A stretch of DNA of 32,777 nucleotides from Methylibium sp. GTDB taxonomy: Bacteria; Pseudomonadota; Gammaproteobacteria; Burkholderiales; Burkholderiaceae_C. How positions within the stretch are numbered: position 1 is the first letter of the stretch; every line of letters begins with the position of its first letter. Positions 22,645 through 30,508 of this stretch are shown here, one piece after another. Made by a program: the position numbers and the translations under genes. The stretch is taken from contig NZ_JACDCU010000007.1 in NCBI RefSeq assembly GCF_013817365.1, positions 1-32,777 on the forward strand, written 5' to 3'. The notes under the pieces are model-generated. The model did not search any database, was not told where the DNA came from, and saw only the letters and a program-made list of their open reading frames with translations.

Positions 22645-24809
22645 TGGCGACGCTCGAAGAGATCGAGGGCGCGCTCGTCAAGGCCGACGCAGCAGGCAAC
22701 GCCGACGATGCGCGCACGCTTGCTGCCGAGGTGCGGCGCCTGCGCGCGGCGCCCCCCGAGCAGCCTGCCGCGGTGCAGGCCGGCAGCGCCTTGCGGGGCA
22801 TTCCCCGCCAACTCGGCCTTGCCGCTCGCTACGCAATCGAAGGCCCTGCGCAGGCCGCGCAGATCGTCACCGAGCCGATCCGGCAGTTCTTGGTGAACCC
22901 GGTGGCGCGCCTCGCCGGCATGTCAGAGGCGCAGCCCTTGGCAACTGGCGCATCCTCCCTGGCCGATTCGCTGGGGCTGCCGAGCCCGAGTGGCGCCAAC
23001 GAGCGAGTAGTCGGGGACGCAACCCGCTTGGGCTTCGGCGGAGCCGGGCTGGCGCGTGGCGCGGGGGTGGTGGCCGATGCGACAACCGGCGTCACCAGCA
23101 AAGTCGCGCAGATGTTTGCCGCCAACCAGGGCCAGCAAGTGGCCTCTGCCGCCACCGCTGGGGCTGCAGGAGGCTCCGTGCGCGAGGCTGGTGGCGGCGC
23201 TGGCTCGCAGGCTGCCGCAGCACTCATGGGCGGGCTTGCGGCGCCGGCAGGCATGGGCGCTGTGCAAGGGGCGTCGAACAAGGTTTCGCAGTTCTTCCGG
23301 CCGGCGCCGGCGATGCAGCAGGTTGACCAACAGATCGAACTGACGCTCTCCAGGCAGGGCGTTGACTGGTCGAGCGTCCCCGAGGGTGTCCGGCAAGGCA
23401 TTCGCTCCGAAGTGCAGCAGGCTCTGCGCCCGGACGGCGAACTCGACGGGGCCGCGTTGTCCCGCCTGATCGACTTCCGTCGCGTGCAAGGGGCGACCCC
23501 GACCCGCGGCATGGTGACCCTCGACCCGGGGCAGATCACGCGCGAACGCAATCTCGCCAAGACGGGGGCGAACAGCGTCGATATCGGCATGCAGCAACTG
23601 TCGGGCATCGAGAACGCGAACAACCGCGCATTGATCCAGGGGCTGAACAACGCAGGCGCCTCCGGGGCCGACGATGCGGTCACGACCGGCGGCCGGGTGA
23701 TCGGCGCATTGCAGCGTGGCCTGGATGCCGAGCGGGGCAACGTCAATCAACTCTATTCGGCCGCCCGCGATAGCAGCGGCCGCAGCTTCCCGCTCGACGG
23801 CGGCGCTTTCACGCAGCAGGCCAACAAGGCGCTCGACGACGCATTGCTCGGCGGCGCTCTGCCGCCCGGTGTGGCGCAGCACATGAACCGGATTGCGTCG
23901 GGCGAGGTGCCGTTCACGGTCGATTACGCGGAGCAGCTTAAAACGCAGATCGGCAACCTGCAAAGAGCGAGCAGCGACGGCTCTGTGCGCATGGCGCTGG
24001 GCAAGGTGCGCGAGGCGCTGGACAACACCCAAGTGATGGTCCTTGGCGAGCAGGCGCCTGCGGCCGGTGCACGAGCGGTGAACCCCGGCAACCTGCCCGC
24101 GCTGGCCGGGCCGCAACTCGGCGAGGACTCCTTGGCAGCGTTCAATCAGGCCCGCGCCGCGAATCGCACCATGATGCAGCGGATCGAATCAACGCCGGCT
24201 CTTCAGGCGGTCTACGATGGCGTCGAGCCCGACCGATTCGTGCAGCAGTTCATCGTCAGCCCAACCGCCAGCATCCGAGACATCCAGGCGCTGCGCCGCG
24301 AACTAGTGAACGACCCACAGGCCATGCAGTCGGTGAGGGGCAATCTTGCCGACCATCTCAAGCGCAAAGCCCTCGGCGGTGCCGACGACGAAGTGGGCAA
24401 CTTCAGCGCATCCAACTTCAAGAAGGCGTTCGACGCCATCGGCGAGCAGAAGCTGCGCGCGTTTTTTGACCCTGAGGAAATCGACCAACTCCGCGCCATT
24501 GGTCGCGTAGCGAGCTACATGACCGTGCAGCCCAAGGGCAGCGCGGTGAACAACTCCAACAGTGGGGCACTGGTGCTCGGGCGAGGGCTGGACTTGCTCG
24601 ACACCATCGCGGGCCGCCTGCCGATCGGGCAGGACACGGTGCGAGGGTTCGTTCGCGGCATCCAGCAGGGCAATGCGACGAACGTGCAGCCTGCTCTCAT
24701 GCAGCCCAACTTGCGGCAGAGAACGCCGCGGTTGCCTGCTGCGGTCGCTGCCGGTGGGCTATTTGCCCTTCCGGGAGTCCCACCAGGCCAGGATGATCGC
24801 CGCCCCTAA
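22644..24809 (+). CDS. Large internal virion/ejection protein
   Basis: 721 residues. The N-terminal motif LVKADAAGNADDARTLAAEVRR is a helix found in many phage injection proteins. A Gly/Ala-rich, partly hydrophobic stretch around 100-200 (GFGGAGLARGAGVVADATTG, TAGAAGGSVREAGGG) could cross a membrane. The remaining C-terminal half is helical and Gln/Asp-rich, with an end that is hydrophobic (PAAVAAGGLFALPGVPP). No peptidoglycan hydrolase motif is visible. It starts by TAATG overlap with the previous gene. It is the last gene before motif copy 5. Confidence 0.65.
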   Translation: MATLEEIEGALVKADAAGNADDARTLAAEVRRLRAAPPEQPAAVQAGSALRGIPRQLGLAARYAIEGPAQAAQIVTEPIRQFLVNPVARLAGMSEAQPLATGASSLADSLGLPSPSGANERVVGDATRLGFGGAGLARGAGVVADATTGVTSKVAQMFAANQGQQVASAATAGAAGGSVREAGGGAGSQAAAALMGGLAAPAGMGAVQGASNKVSQFFRPAPAMQQVDQQIELTLSRQGVDWSSVPEGVRQGIRSEVQQALRPDGELDGAALSRLIDFRRVQGATPTRGMVTLDPGQITRERNLAKTGANSVDIGMQQLSGIENANNRALIQGLNNAGASGADDAVTTGGRVIGALQRGLDAERGNVNQLYSAARDSSGRSFPLDGGAFTQQANKALDDALLGGALPPGVAQHMNRIASGEVPFTVDYAEQLKTQIGNLQRASSDGSVRMALGKVREALDNTQVMVLGEQAPAAGARAVNPGNLPALAGPQLGEDSLAAFNQARAANRTMMQRIESTPALQAVYDGVEPDRFVQQFIVSPTASIRDIQALRRELVNDPQAMQSVRGNLADHLKRKALGGADDEVGNFSASNFKKAFDAIGEQKLRAFFDPEEIDQLRAIGRVASYMTVQPKGSAVNNSNSGALVLGRGLDLLDTIAGRLPIGQDTVRGFVRGIQQGNATNVQPALMQPNLRQRTPRLPAAVAAGGLFALPGVPPGQDDRRP

Positions 24810-24822
24810 CCAGCCCAGGAAA

Positions 24823-24840
24823 ATGGGGTCCATGCCCCAT
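24823..24840 (+). other. Hairpin upstream of the tail spike gene
   Basis: ATGGGG-TCCATG-CCCCAT (24823-24840) is a perfect 6-bp stem with a six-base loop, followed by AGGGTTTCGTT. It lies after the stop of the 721-residue protein, before motif copy 5. It could be a weak terminator, although its T content is low. Confidence 0.4.
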
Positions 24841-24856
24841 AGGGTTTCGTTCACGT

Positions 24857-24869
24857 CACATCGCATGGA
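24857..24869 (+). promoter_or_regulatory. Late-gene intergenic motif, copy 5
   Basis: CACATCGCATGGA ends (last G at 24868) 51 bases before the tail spike ATG (24919). The leader contains only a weak inverted repeat (TGCG...CGCA, 24871-24895), the least structured of the five. AAAGG serves as ribosome-binding site. Confidence 0.55.
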
Positions 24870-24918
24870 TTGCGCATCGACCTAGTTTACTCGCAGCACT
24901 GCATAAAGGTGCCGCCCA

Positions 24919-27198
24919 ATGTCGTTTGCGCCAACGTACACGCCGACTACCAGTTTTGCCCAGGACGAGAGCAATCAAGCTAGCGGCAGGGCGACCGTCA
25001 AGACGGCGTCCGTCGATGTCGAACTCGCCAACATCGCCACCAGCCACAACGAGCTGAACGCGAACGTCAAGAAGCTCCAGCGCGACGACGACAAGCTACG
25101 CGATCTCCTGGTCGAGCCCTACGCCCTGTCCGAACAGACCCGGGCCATGATGGCGGCGGGCGGGAAGGTCCCCAAAGGAGCCTGGCTGGCCAACACCAAC
25201 TACGCCCTGAGCGACCTGGTGCAGTTTCAGGCCGTGGCCTACATGTGCCAGACGGCGCACAACTCCGGGCCGTCGTTCAACGTCGGCTTCTGGCTCACAA
25301 TCTCGGGGGACGGCTCGTCGGCATCCAGTGCCCAGCAGTCAGCCGCCAGTGCCGCGACCGCCTCTGCCGCCGCCGCCGCTTCCGCCACCTCTGCGATCAA
25401 TGCGGATTCGGCCGCAGACGCTGCCATGCTGAGCGCGAACGGAGCGGCAGACAGCGAACTCGCCGCGCAGAACGCGGCGAACTCGATCGCTGGGCTTACC
25501 CCGGTGAACCTGTCGGCCTACATGCTCGATCTGCTGGCGAACAACAGCGCCGCATCGACCAGAACCGATCTGGGTGCAGCCAGTGCCGTTTCCGTTGCTG
25601 GCGTCAGCGTGAAGGATTTCGGGGCGCTGTGCAACGGTGTGACGGATGACACCGCCGCTGTCGCTGCGGCAGTGGCGGAGGCGCTTTCAAGAAACGTCGG
25701 CGTCATCTGGTCTGGGGGCTCGGCGCTCACTTCGGCGTCGATTGCAGACTTTCACTCGGTGCGTCACTACGGCTACGGCGCCGTGATTCGTGGGACGGAC
25801 ACGTTCTACATCTCACCCACCGGCAGCCAGACGAACACGATATACACCTCCACATCGGGAAGTGTTTTCTCTGACGGCTTGTCCGCAGCGCAGCCACGGC
25901 GCACGCTGCAGGCCGCCATCGATGCGCTGTCGAACTGGCAGCTCATGGGCGGCGGCTGGAAGATCAAGATGGCCGCCGGCACCTATGCCCGCGCACGCAC
26001 GCCGGACGCCGGGCTGCGCAGCCTGAAGCCCATCGAGATCGAGGGGCCGGCCGTGGGCGGCCATCCCAATGTGCCGACTGCCTTGGTCAAGGAAGGCGCC
26101 ACGCAGGCGTCCACGGGACTGGTGGTGTTCGACACCAACCTAGTGCTTCGAGATATCAAATTCGAGGATTACAACGGCACATCCGCTGCGGCAGGCGTGT
26201 CGGGATCGCGGTCCTTGATCTACACCGAAAACGTCCACTTCACGGACTGCTATTACGGGTTCTCGAACGGCGGCGCGCCGGCAGTGGTGAATGTCAAGGG
26301 CGGCATCTTCGATGACTGCGGCTACCTGAACAGCGTGACCTCAGGCGGCGCGGCGATCCGCGGTTTATTCCACCCGAAGTGCGAGATCGGCGCGCAGGAT
26401 GCCGGCACGCTGGCAGGCGGCCCGATCATCCGCAATTGCTCGCTCGGGATTCGACTTCAGGAGGGGGGCACCGGGCATTGCGACTTCGTGACCTTCGAGG
26501 ATTGCGGCGTCGGTATTCGCTTCCCGACCGGGGCGCGGCTGAACCTCGATGGATCAAGTTTCAAGCGCTGCGGAACGGCCATTTACATCACCAGCGGCAG
26601 CTACGCCGACACCACCCCGAACACGGTATTCGGGACGGGTGCCGACGCCAACGGCCGAAACATCGTGGTTGGGCAGGGGAGCCTCGTCGCCAGCGGCGTG
26701 ATCGACGGACAGGCGCTCGGGAACGCCGTGGACATCCACTGCTTCAGCACCACGTACCCCGCCGCCGTGTACACGTCGATCTCTTCGGTGAACACGGTCG
26801 AAAGTTTCCTTCTCAAGGCGGGCCAGTTCGGCGGTGTCGCGTACTCCGCCAACCCTTCCCGGAAAATCCGCTGCATCGTCCACGGGACGCTCGCCGGCAC
26901 CACAGGCACCTACAAGCGCGTGGCCCTGCGGCTCGGTTCAGCGGCGATTGCGCTGCTGTCGTTCGCTGGCTCCACGGTGGGCAACTTCCGTGCCGAGCTG
27001 GAGTGGTCCTTCATTAGCAGCAGCGTCCAGCACTACAGCGCGATCGGCACCGCGGCGGGAGTCGTTCCGTCCCTCAGCCAAGGCGCTGGCGCGGTGGGTA
27101 TGTCGGTTGACCAGACCATTGCCCTGCAGGCCTACGTGGAGAACGCCGCAGACAGCATAACGGTCAACGCTATCGAGTGGTTCGTGCAGGGGGTATGA
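24919..27198 (+). CDS. Tail spike (pectate-lyase-like beta-helix)
   Basis: 759 residues. Residues 89-117 hold a small carbohydrate-binding pattern (WLANTNYALSDLVQF, YMCQTAHNSG). Residues 131-188 are an Ala/Ser-rich helical coiled-coil linker. At about 228 starts the spike entry motif SVKDFGALCNGVTDDTAAV, common in pectate-lyase-type phage spikes. The beta-helix continues to about 560, with LVLRDIKFEDYNGT, FVTFEDCGVGIRFPTG and FKRCGTAIYITSG. The C-terminal 170 residues are a beta-sandwich cap (YKRVALRLGSAAIALLSFAG). It probably binds and cuts a host polysaccharide. The catalytic residues cannot be named with confidence. Confidence 0.82.
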   Translation: MSFAPTYTPTTSFAQDESNQASGRATVKTASVDVELANIATSHNELNANVKKLQRDDDKLRDLLVEPYALSEQTRAMMAAGGKVPKGAWLANTNYALSDLVQFQAVAYMCQTAHNSGPSFNVGFWLTISGDGSSASSAQQSAASAATASAAAAASATSAINADSAADAAMLSANGAADSELAAQNAANSIAGLTPVNLSAYMLDLLANNSAASTRTDLGAASAVSVAGVSVKDFGALCNGVTDDTAAVAAAVAEALSRNVGVIWSGGSALTSASIADFHSVRHYGYGAVIRGTDTFYISPTGSQTNTIYTSTSGSVFSDGLSAAQPRRTLQAAIDALSNWQLMGGGWKIKMAAGTYARARTPDAGLRSLKPIEIEGPAVGGHPNVPTALVKEGATQASTGLVVFDTNLVLRDIKFEDYNGTSAAAGVSGSRSLIYTENVHFTDCYYGFSNGGAPAVVNVKGGIFDDCGYLNSVTSGGAAIRGLFHPKCEIGAQDAGTLAGGPIIRNCSLGIRLQEGGTGHCDFVTFEDCGVGIRFPTGARLNLDGSSFKRCGTAIYITSGSYADTTPNTVFGTGADANGRNIVVGQGSLVASGVIDGQALGNAVDIHCFSTTYPAAVYTSISSVNTVESFLLKAGQFGGVAYSANPSRKIRCIVHGTLAGTTGTYKRVALRLGSAAIALLSFAGSTVGNFRAELEWSFISSSVQHYSAIGTAAGVVPSLSQGAGAVGMSVDQTIALQAYVENAADSITVNAIEWFVQGV

Positions 27199-27512
27199 AC
27201 AACGACACCGACGCCGAACAAAACGGCGAGCGGACGCGCCGCCAGCTTTTCCGCTTCGACCCGACCGTCAACAGCGGAACCATTCTGCAGATGGCGCTGC
27301 TCGTCATCGGCATCTTCGGGGCCTACAGCGCGCTCAAGGAGGGGCAGGCCACGCAACAGGTGCGAATCGAACAGGTGGAGAGCAGCGCATTGGCCGAGTC
27401 GCTGCGCGTCAAGGAGTCGCTCGGCGAGATCAAGGGCGACCTCAAAGAAGTACAGCGCACGGTCAACGAGATCAATCAATCGCTCGCAACCATCAAAGGC
27501 GCGGCGAAGTGA
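27195..27512 (+). CDS. Membrane-anchored coiled-coil protein, lysis cassette
   Basis: 105 residues from ATG 27195, overlapping the spike stop (ATGA); the track's 27177 start is internal to the spike gene. One membrane segment (TILQMALLVIGIFGAYSAL, about 28-46) is followed by a charged helical tail (SLGEIKGDLKEVQRTVNEINQSL) with coiled-coil character. Proteins of this plan open many phage lysis cassettes just before the holin. The role is unknown; a holin regulator is possible. Confidence 0.65.
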   Translation: MNNDTDAEQNGERTRRQLFRFDPTVNSGTILQMALLVIGIFGAYSALKEGQATQQVRIEQVESSALAESLRVKESLGEIKGDLKEVQRTVNEINQSLATIKGAAK

Positions 27513-27706
27513 ATTTCACCAAATACGGTGGCCGGCGCTTCCTGATGTCGATGGGCTGCGCGCTCGTGAACACCGTATTACTGTGGTTCGGCAAGATCGA
27601 TCCGACGACTTACCGCGACCTGACGATCGCCACCGTCGCGGTCTACATCGCCGGCAACACGTACCAGAAGAAGGTCGAGGCGGCGTACCCGCCTGACCAG
27701 GTGTGA
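27509..27706 (+). CDS. Holin
   Basis: 65 residues from GTG 27509, overlapping the previous stop. The sequence MNFTKYGGRRFLMSMGCALV has a basic start, then two membrane segments: SMGCALVNTVLLWFGKI (about 14-30) and DLTIATVAVYIAGNTYQ (about 36-52). A short charged tail follows. This layout is that of small two-helix holins in podoviruses, which open the inner membrane for the endolysin. The stop overlaps the next ATG (TGATG). Confidence 0.85.
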   Translation: MNFTKYGGRRFLMSMGCALVNTVLLWFGKIDPTTYRDLTIATVAVYIAGNTYQKKVEAAYPPDQV

Positions 27707-27846
27707 TGGAACTCCACGCGCCATTGCCGCCTGCGACGAGCGTGCCGATTGCGCGCTTGCTGATCGATAAATCTCTCGTCAGCGAGCAAACCGCCCGCGC
27801 GCTGCAAGCGGCTATCAAGGACGAGCCACCGAAGGGTAGCCCGTGA
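27706..27846 (+). CDS. Small hypothetical protein, lysis cassette
   Basis: 46 residues, too short for the ORF track. The ATG overlaps the holin stop by one base (TGATG), and the stop overlaps the next GTG. It has no membrane segment. The sequence IARLLIDKSLVSEQTARALQ is a short amphipathic helix, ending in charged and Pro residues. Its place inside a run of coupled genes argues that it is translated. No family is known; it could be a lysis regulator. Confidence 0.6.
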   Translation: MELHAPLPPATSVPIARLLIDKSLVSEQTARALQAAIKDEPPKGSP

Positions 27847-27941
27847 TCTCCGTCGTCCTGTCCTTCCTCGCCGGGATGCTGCTCGGCGCGGTGCTGTGCT
27901 TCATGGGCGTCGCGGCGGTCGTGTTCGGGCCGAGGAAATAA
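27843..27941 (+). CDS. Very small one-helix membrane protein, lysis cassette
   Basis: 32 residues from GTG 27843, too short for the ORF track, overlapping the previous stop (GTGA) and the endolysin ATG (TAATG). The sequence is almost all membrane: VVLSFLAGMLLGAVLCFMGV with a basic end, GPRK. Such a single-helix peptide between holin and endolysin could be an antiholin, a second holin, or a translational link only. There is no direct proof. Confidence 0.55.
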   Translation: MISVVLSFLAGMLLGAVLCFMGVAAVVFGPRK

Positions 27942-28429
27942 TGGAATTCGACGCTGCTTTTGATCGGTTGCTGGGCCATGAGGGCGGCTACTCGTTCCAC
28001 GCCGACGATCCCGGACGCGAGACCATGTGGGGCGTGACGGCGCGCGTCGCCCGCTCCCACGGCTACACCGGCGACATGAGCCGGCTGCCGCGCGAGACCG
28101 CCAAGGCCATCTACCGCGCGTCCTATTGGGACGCCATCCGGGCCGACGAACTGCCCGAGGCGCTGCGCTACACCGTGTTCGATGCGGCCGTCAACAGCGG
28201 CGTGCGTCAGGCAATCCGGTGGCTGCAACGGGCTGTTGATGTCGGTGATGACGGCGTGATCGGGTCAATGACGATGGCAGCAGCCCGTCGCGCCGATGGG
28301 CTGAGAACAGCCGTCGAGTTCAACGGCCACCGGCTCGACCTGATGACGAGCCTGCCGACGTGGAATGCTTTCGGCAAAGGCTGGTCGAGACGGATCGCCG
28401 ACGAGTTGCTGCGGCTGGCGCGGGCGTGA
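27941..28429 (+). CDS. Endolysin (GH108 lysozyme)
   Basis: 162 residues from ATG 27941; the track's 27896 start precedes the overlap with the small membrane ORF and is rejected. The catalytic motif is EGGYS with E14, in GHEGGYSFHADDPGRETMWG, as in GH108-type muramidases. The C-terminal half carries WLQRAVDVGDDGVIGSMTM, the peptidoglycan-binding pattern of this family. No signal peptide, so export depends on the holin. It would cut the cell-wall sugar backbone in the periplasm. The stop overlaps the Rz start (GTGA). Confidence 0.93.
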   Translation: MEFDAAFDRLLGHEGGYSFHADDPGRETMWGVTARVARSHGYTGDMSRLPRETAKAIYRASYWDAIRADELPEALRYTVFDAAVNSGVRQAIRWLQRAVDVGDDGVIGSMTMAAARRADGLRTAVEFNGHRLDLMTSLPTWNAFGKGWSRRIADELLRLARA

Positions 28430-28827
28430 TCCGCGCCCTGCTCACGCTGCTGCCCGTCTGGGCGTGGGCGCTCCTGCTCTCGATCGCCCTGGCCACGGCG
28501 GGCGGCATCGGCTGGCGGCAGGGCGCGGCACGGGTGCAGGGTCAGTGGGACGCGGCCGAACTCAAACGCGAGCAGGCCAGCGCCGACAAGCTGCGCGAGG
28601 ACGCGCGCATCAGCCGGGCCGCGTCGGCCGAATTCGAGCGCCAGAGGGCCGATCAACAACGCAAACAGGCGAGGCAAGCCAATGACCTACGACAAGCGCT
28701 CCAGCGGCCCGTCTCGTGTCCGGCCGTCCTGGCCGACGTGGTTGTGCCTGCTGATGTTGTCCGGCTGCTCCACGACGCCGGCACCGATCAACGTGAGCCA
28801 ACCGCCGCCGGCGAATCTCGCCGCTGA
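28426..28827 (+). CDS. Rz: Inner-membrane spanin (Rz-like)
   Basis: 133 residues from GTG 28426, overlapping the endolysin stop. It has an N-terminal membrane anchor (LLPVWAWALLLSIALATAGG) and a long periplasmic helix rich in charge (WDAAELKREQASADKLREDA, FERQRADQQRKQARQANDLR). The C-terminal part is Pro/Val-rich. With the nested lipoprotein gene it forms the two-component spanin that fuses the inner and outer membranes at the end of lysis. The ORF in the track begins earlier (28360), within the endolysin. Confidence 0.85.
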   Translation: MIRALLTLLPVWAWALLLSIALATAGGIGWRQGAARVQGQWDAAELKREQASADKLREDARISRAASAEFERQRADQQRKQARQANDLRQALQRPVSCPAVLADVVVPADVVRLLHDAGTDQREPTAAGESRR

Positions 28828-28984
28828 TCCGTGGGCAGGCCCTGCCTACCCGCCGGGTGACGTGTCGCTGGAGCGGCTGCTCGGCATCGTGGCCGCCCGA
28901 GAACTACAAGCCGCGCAGTGTCGCGCCCAGGTTAGAGGGCTGCTGCAAGCGTGGCCGTCCTCTGCTGACTCTCTCAAACGATAA
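28682..28984 (+). CDS. Rz1: Outer-membrane lipoprotein spanin (Rz1-like)
   Basis: 100 residues, starting inside Rz in another frame (nested for 146 bases). The N-terminus holds a lipobox: LCLLMLSGC at about 21-29, with C29 as lipidated residue. Then a Pro-rich stretch follows (PAPINVSQPPPANLAADPWA), as usual for Rz1. It would pair with Rz across the periplasm. The chain is longer than a typical Rz1; residues 60-100 (LERLLGIVAARELQAAQCRA) form an extra helix. Confidence 0.85.
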   Translation: MTYDKRSSGPSRVRPSWPTWLCLLMLSGCSTTPAPINVSQPPPANLAADPWAGPAYPPGDVSLERLLGIVAARELQAAQCRAQVRGLLQAWPSSADSLKR

Positions 28985-28991
28985 GGCCACT

Positions 28992-29255
28992 ATGACCCCA
29001 CCCAAGCTCATCATGGTCCGCTGGGAAGACGCGAAAGTGATCGAGGGGGGAACGTGGTGCGAGAACAAGCCCAGGGTCTATGAGCCGCATGTGTTCGTGC
29101 AGATCGGCTTCCTGACGCTCGATGCGCCCGAGGGCATTCACCTTGTGGCGGCCTGGCACCCGGAGCAGACTTCGCCGCCCGACCAGATACCCCGCGCGAT
29201 GATCCGCGAGATGGTCGAACTGGTGCCCAAGATCGGCAAAAAGGGCGGCCGGTAA
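28992..29255 (+). CDS. Hypothetical phage protein
   Basis: 87 residues from ATG 28992; the track's 28857 start lies in Rz1. The sequence has a short beta-rich start (PPKLIMVRWEDAKVIEGGTW) and an end rich in helix and basic residues (MIREMVELVPKIGKKGGR). Nothing assigns it. It is linked to the metallophosphoesterase gene by TAATG. These two genes are the last plus-strand genes before the attachment region. Confidence 0.6.
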   Translation: MTPPKLIMVRWEDAKVIEGGTWCENKPRVYEPHVFVQIGFLTLDAPEGIHLVAAWHPEQTSPPDQIPRAMIREMVELVPKIGKKGGR

Positions 29256-30439
29256 TGGTCGCGCCAACGGGCCAACTCGATGAGCGACTGAAAACCTGGG
29301 CCAGCGAGACGCAGTGCCGCTACATCGACGCCGTCAACGAACACGGCTCGCTGCGCGCCGCTGCCCGCGCGCTCGGGCTGAACTACACAACGGTCAACGG
29401 CGCCATACGTGCAGCGAAGGGCCGGGCGTCCCTCAAGGGCTGGTCGCCCGAGCACGACATGACCAAGACGGTCCCGGAGGCGTTCGTGGTTCGCGGCACG
29501 TCCACGCTGTACGACGAGGCCGGCAAGGCGAAGCTGCAGTGGGTCAAGACGCGTCTGGACGACGAGAAGGCCGGCGAGGTGGTTCGCGCCGCCATCGCCG
29601 CGCTGTCGGAGGATGTCCGCGCACTCGCGCCGCTAACGCCAGCGCCCGAGCGGGTGCATGACGATCTGCTGTGCGTGATCCCGATAGGCGACTGCCACAT
29701 CGGTATGTACGCCTGGGCCAAGGAGACGGGCGATGCATTCGATCTCGACATCGCCCGCAAGCTGACAACGGGGGCCATCGACCGACTGATGCAGGCCGCA
29801 CCGCCGTCTAAGACATGCATTATCTTGCCTTTAGGCGACGTATTCCACGCAGACGACCAGACCAACCAGACGCCGGCCCACCGCCATCAGCTCGACGTGG
29901 ACTCGCGCTACGTCAAGGTTCTCGGGGTCGGCATCGAGGCGTTCCGCCACGTCATCCTGCGCGCGCTGCAAAAGCACGAGCGCGTGATCGTGCGCTTCGT
30001 CGCCGGCAACCACGACCCGCACAGCATCTGGGCGCTGGCCTTCACGATCTCGGCCTACTTCGCCAACGAACCCCGAGTCGAGGTGGACTTGAGCCCGTCG
30101 AAGTTCTGGTTCTTCCGCTTCGGCCAGGTGCTGATCGGATCGACCCACGGCGACACGGTCAAGCATGACGCGCTGCTCGGCGTGATGGCCGCCGACCGGG
30201 CCCAGGACTGGGGGCAGACCTCCAGGCGCTACTGGTACACCGGCCACGTCCACCACCAGAGCGTGCGCGAGTACCCCGGCGTGGTGTGCGAGTCCTTCCG
30301 CACCCTGGCGGCCAAGGACGCCTATGCGGCGGGACACGGCTACCGGGCAGGGCGCGACATGGTTGCCATCGTGCATCACCGCGAGCACGGCGAGATCGAG
30401 CGGCACCGCGTGGACATTGGGATGCTGGAGCCGGCTTAG
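29255..30439 (+). CDS. HTH-metallophosphoesterase
   Basis: 394 residues. Residues 1-55 are an HTH (RYIDAVNEHGSLRAAARALG, then LNYTTVNGAIRAAKG). From about 140, a calcineurin-like phosphoesterase shows all metal motifs: GDCHIG (D146, H148), GDVFHAD (D195), GNHD (N252-D254), a His in STHGD, and GHVHHQ (H331, H333). The fold cuts phosphodiester or nucleotide bonds with two metals; the N-terminal HTH suggests a DNA substrate. Mre11/SbcD-like activity or signal-nucleotide cleavage is possible. It lies next to attP after the lysis genes, typical of accessory genes. Confidence 0.85.
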   Translation: MVAPTGQLDERLKTWASETQCRYIDAVNEHGSLRAAARALGLNYTTVNGAIRAAKGRASLKGWSPEHDMTKTVPEAFVVRGTSTLYDEAGKAKLQWVKTRLDDEKAGEVVRAAIAALSEDVRALAPLTPAPERVHDDLLCVIPIGDCHIGMYAWAKETGDAFDLDIARKLTTGAIDRLMQAAPPSKTCIILPLGDVFHADDQTNQTPAHRHQLDVDSRYVKVLGVGIEAFRHVILRALQKHERVIVRFVAGNHDPHSIWALAFTISAYFANEPRVEVDLSPSKFWFFRFGQVLIGSTHGDTVKHDALLGVMAADRAQDWGQTSRRYWYTGHVHHQSVREYPGVVCESFRTLAAKDAYAAGHGYRAGRDMVAIVHHREHGEIERHRVDIGMLEPA

Positions 30440-30474
30440 GGGTGCTCCGAGGCTGGCAAGCGCTGATGCCCGAG

Positions 30475-30493
30475 CCGTGACGATCCGTCACGG
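30475..30493. repeat. Inverted repeat CCGTGACG-ATC-CGTCACGG
   Basis: A perfect 8-bp inverted repeat with a three-base loop lies 36 bases after the metallophosphoesterase stop. It could end the late transcript, but GGTTGTCG follows, with no T-run, so it is not a classic terminator. A protein-binding site is also possible. Confidence 0.5.
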
Positions 30494-30508
30494 GTTGTCG
30501 TCAAGCGC

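Noticed and set aside
22923-24116. Long minus-strand ORF opposite the 721-residue ejection gene
   Set aside because: Antisense shadow in GC-rich DNA with low-complexity composition. The plus-strand ORF fits context and overlaps its neighbours properly.
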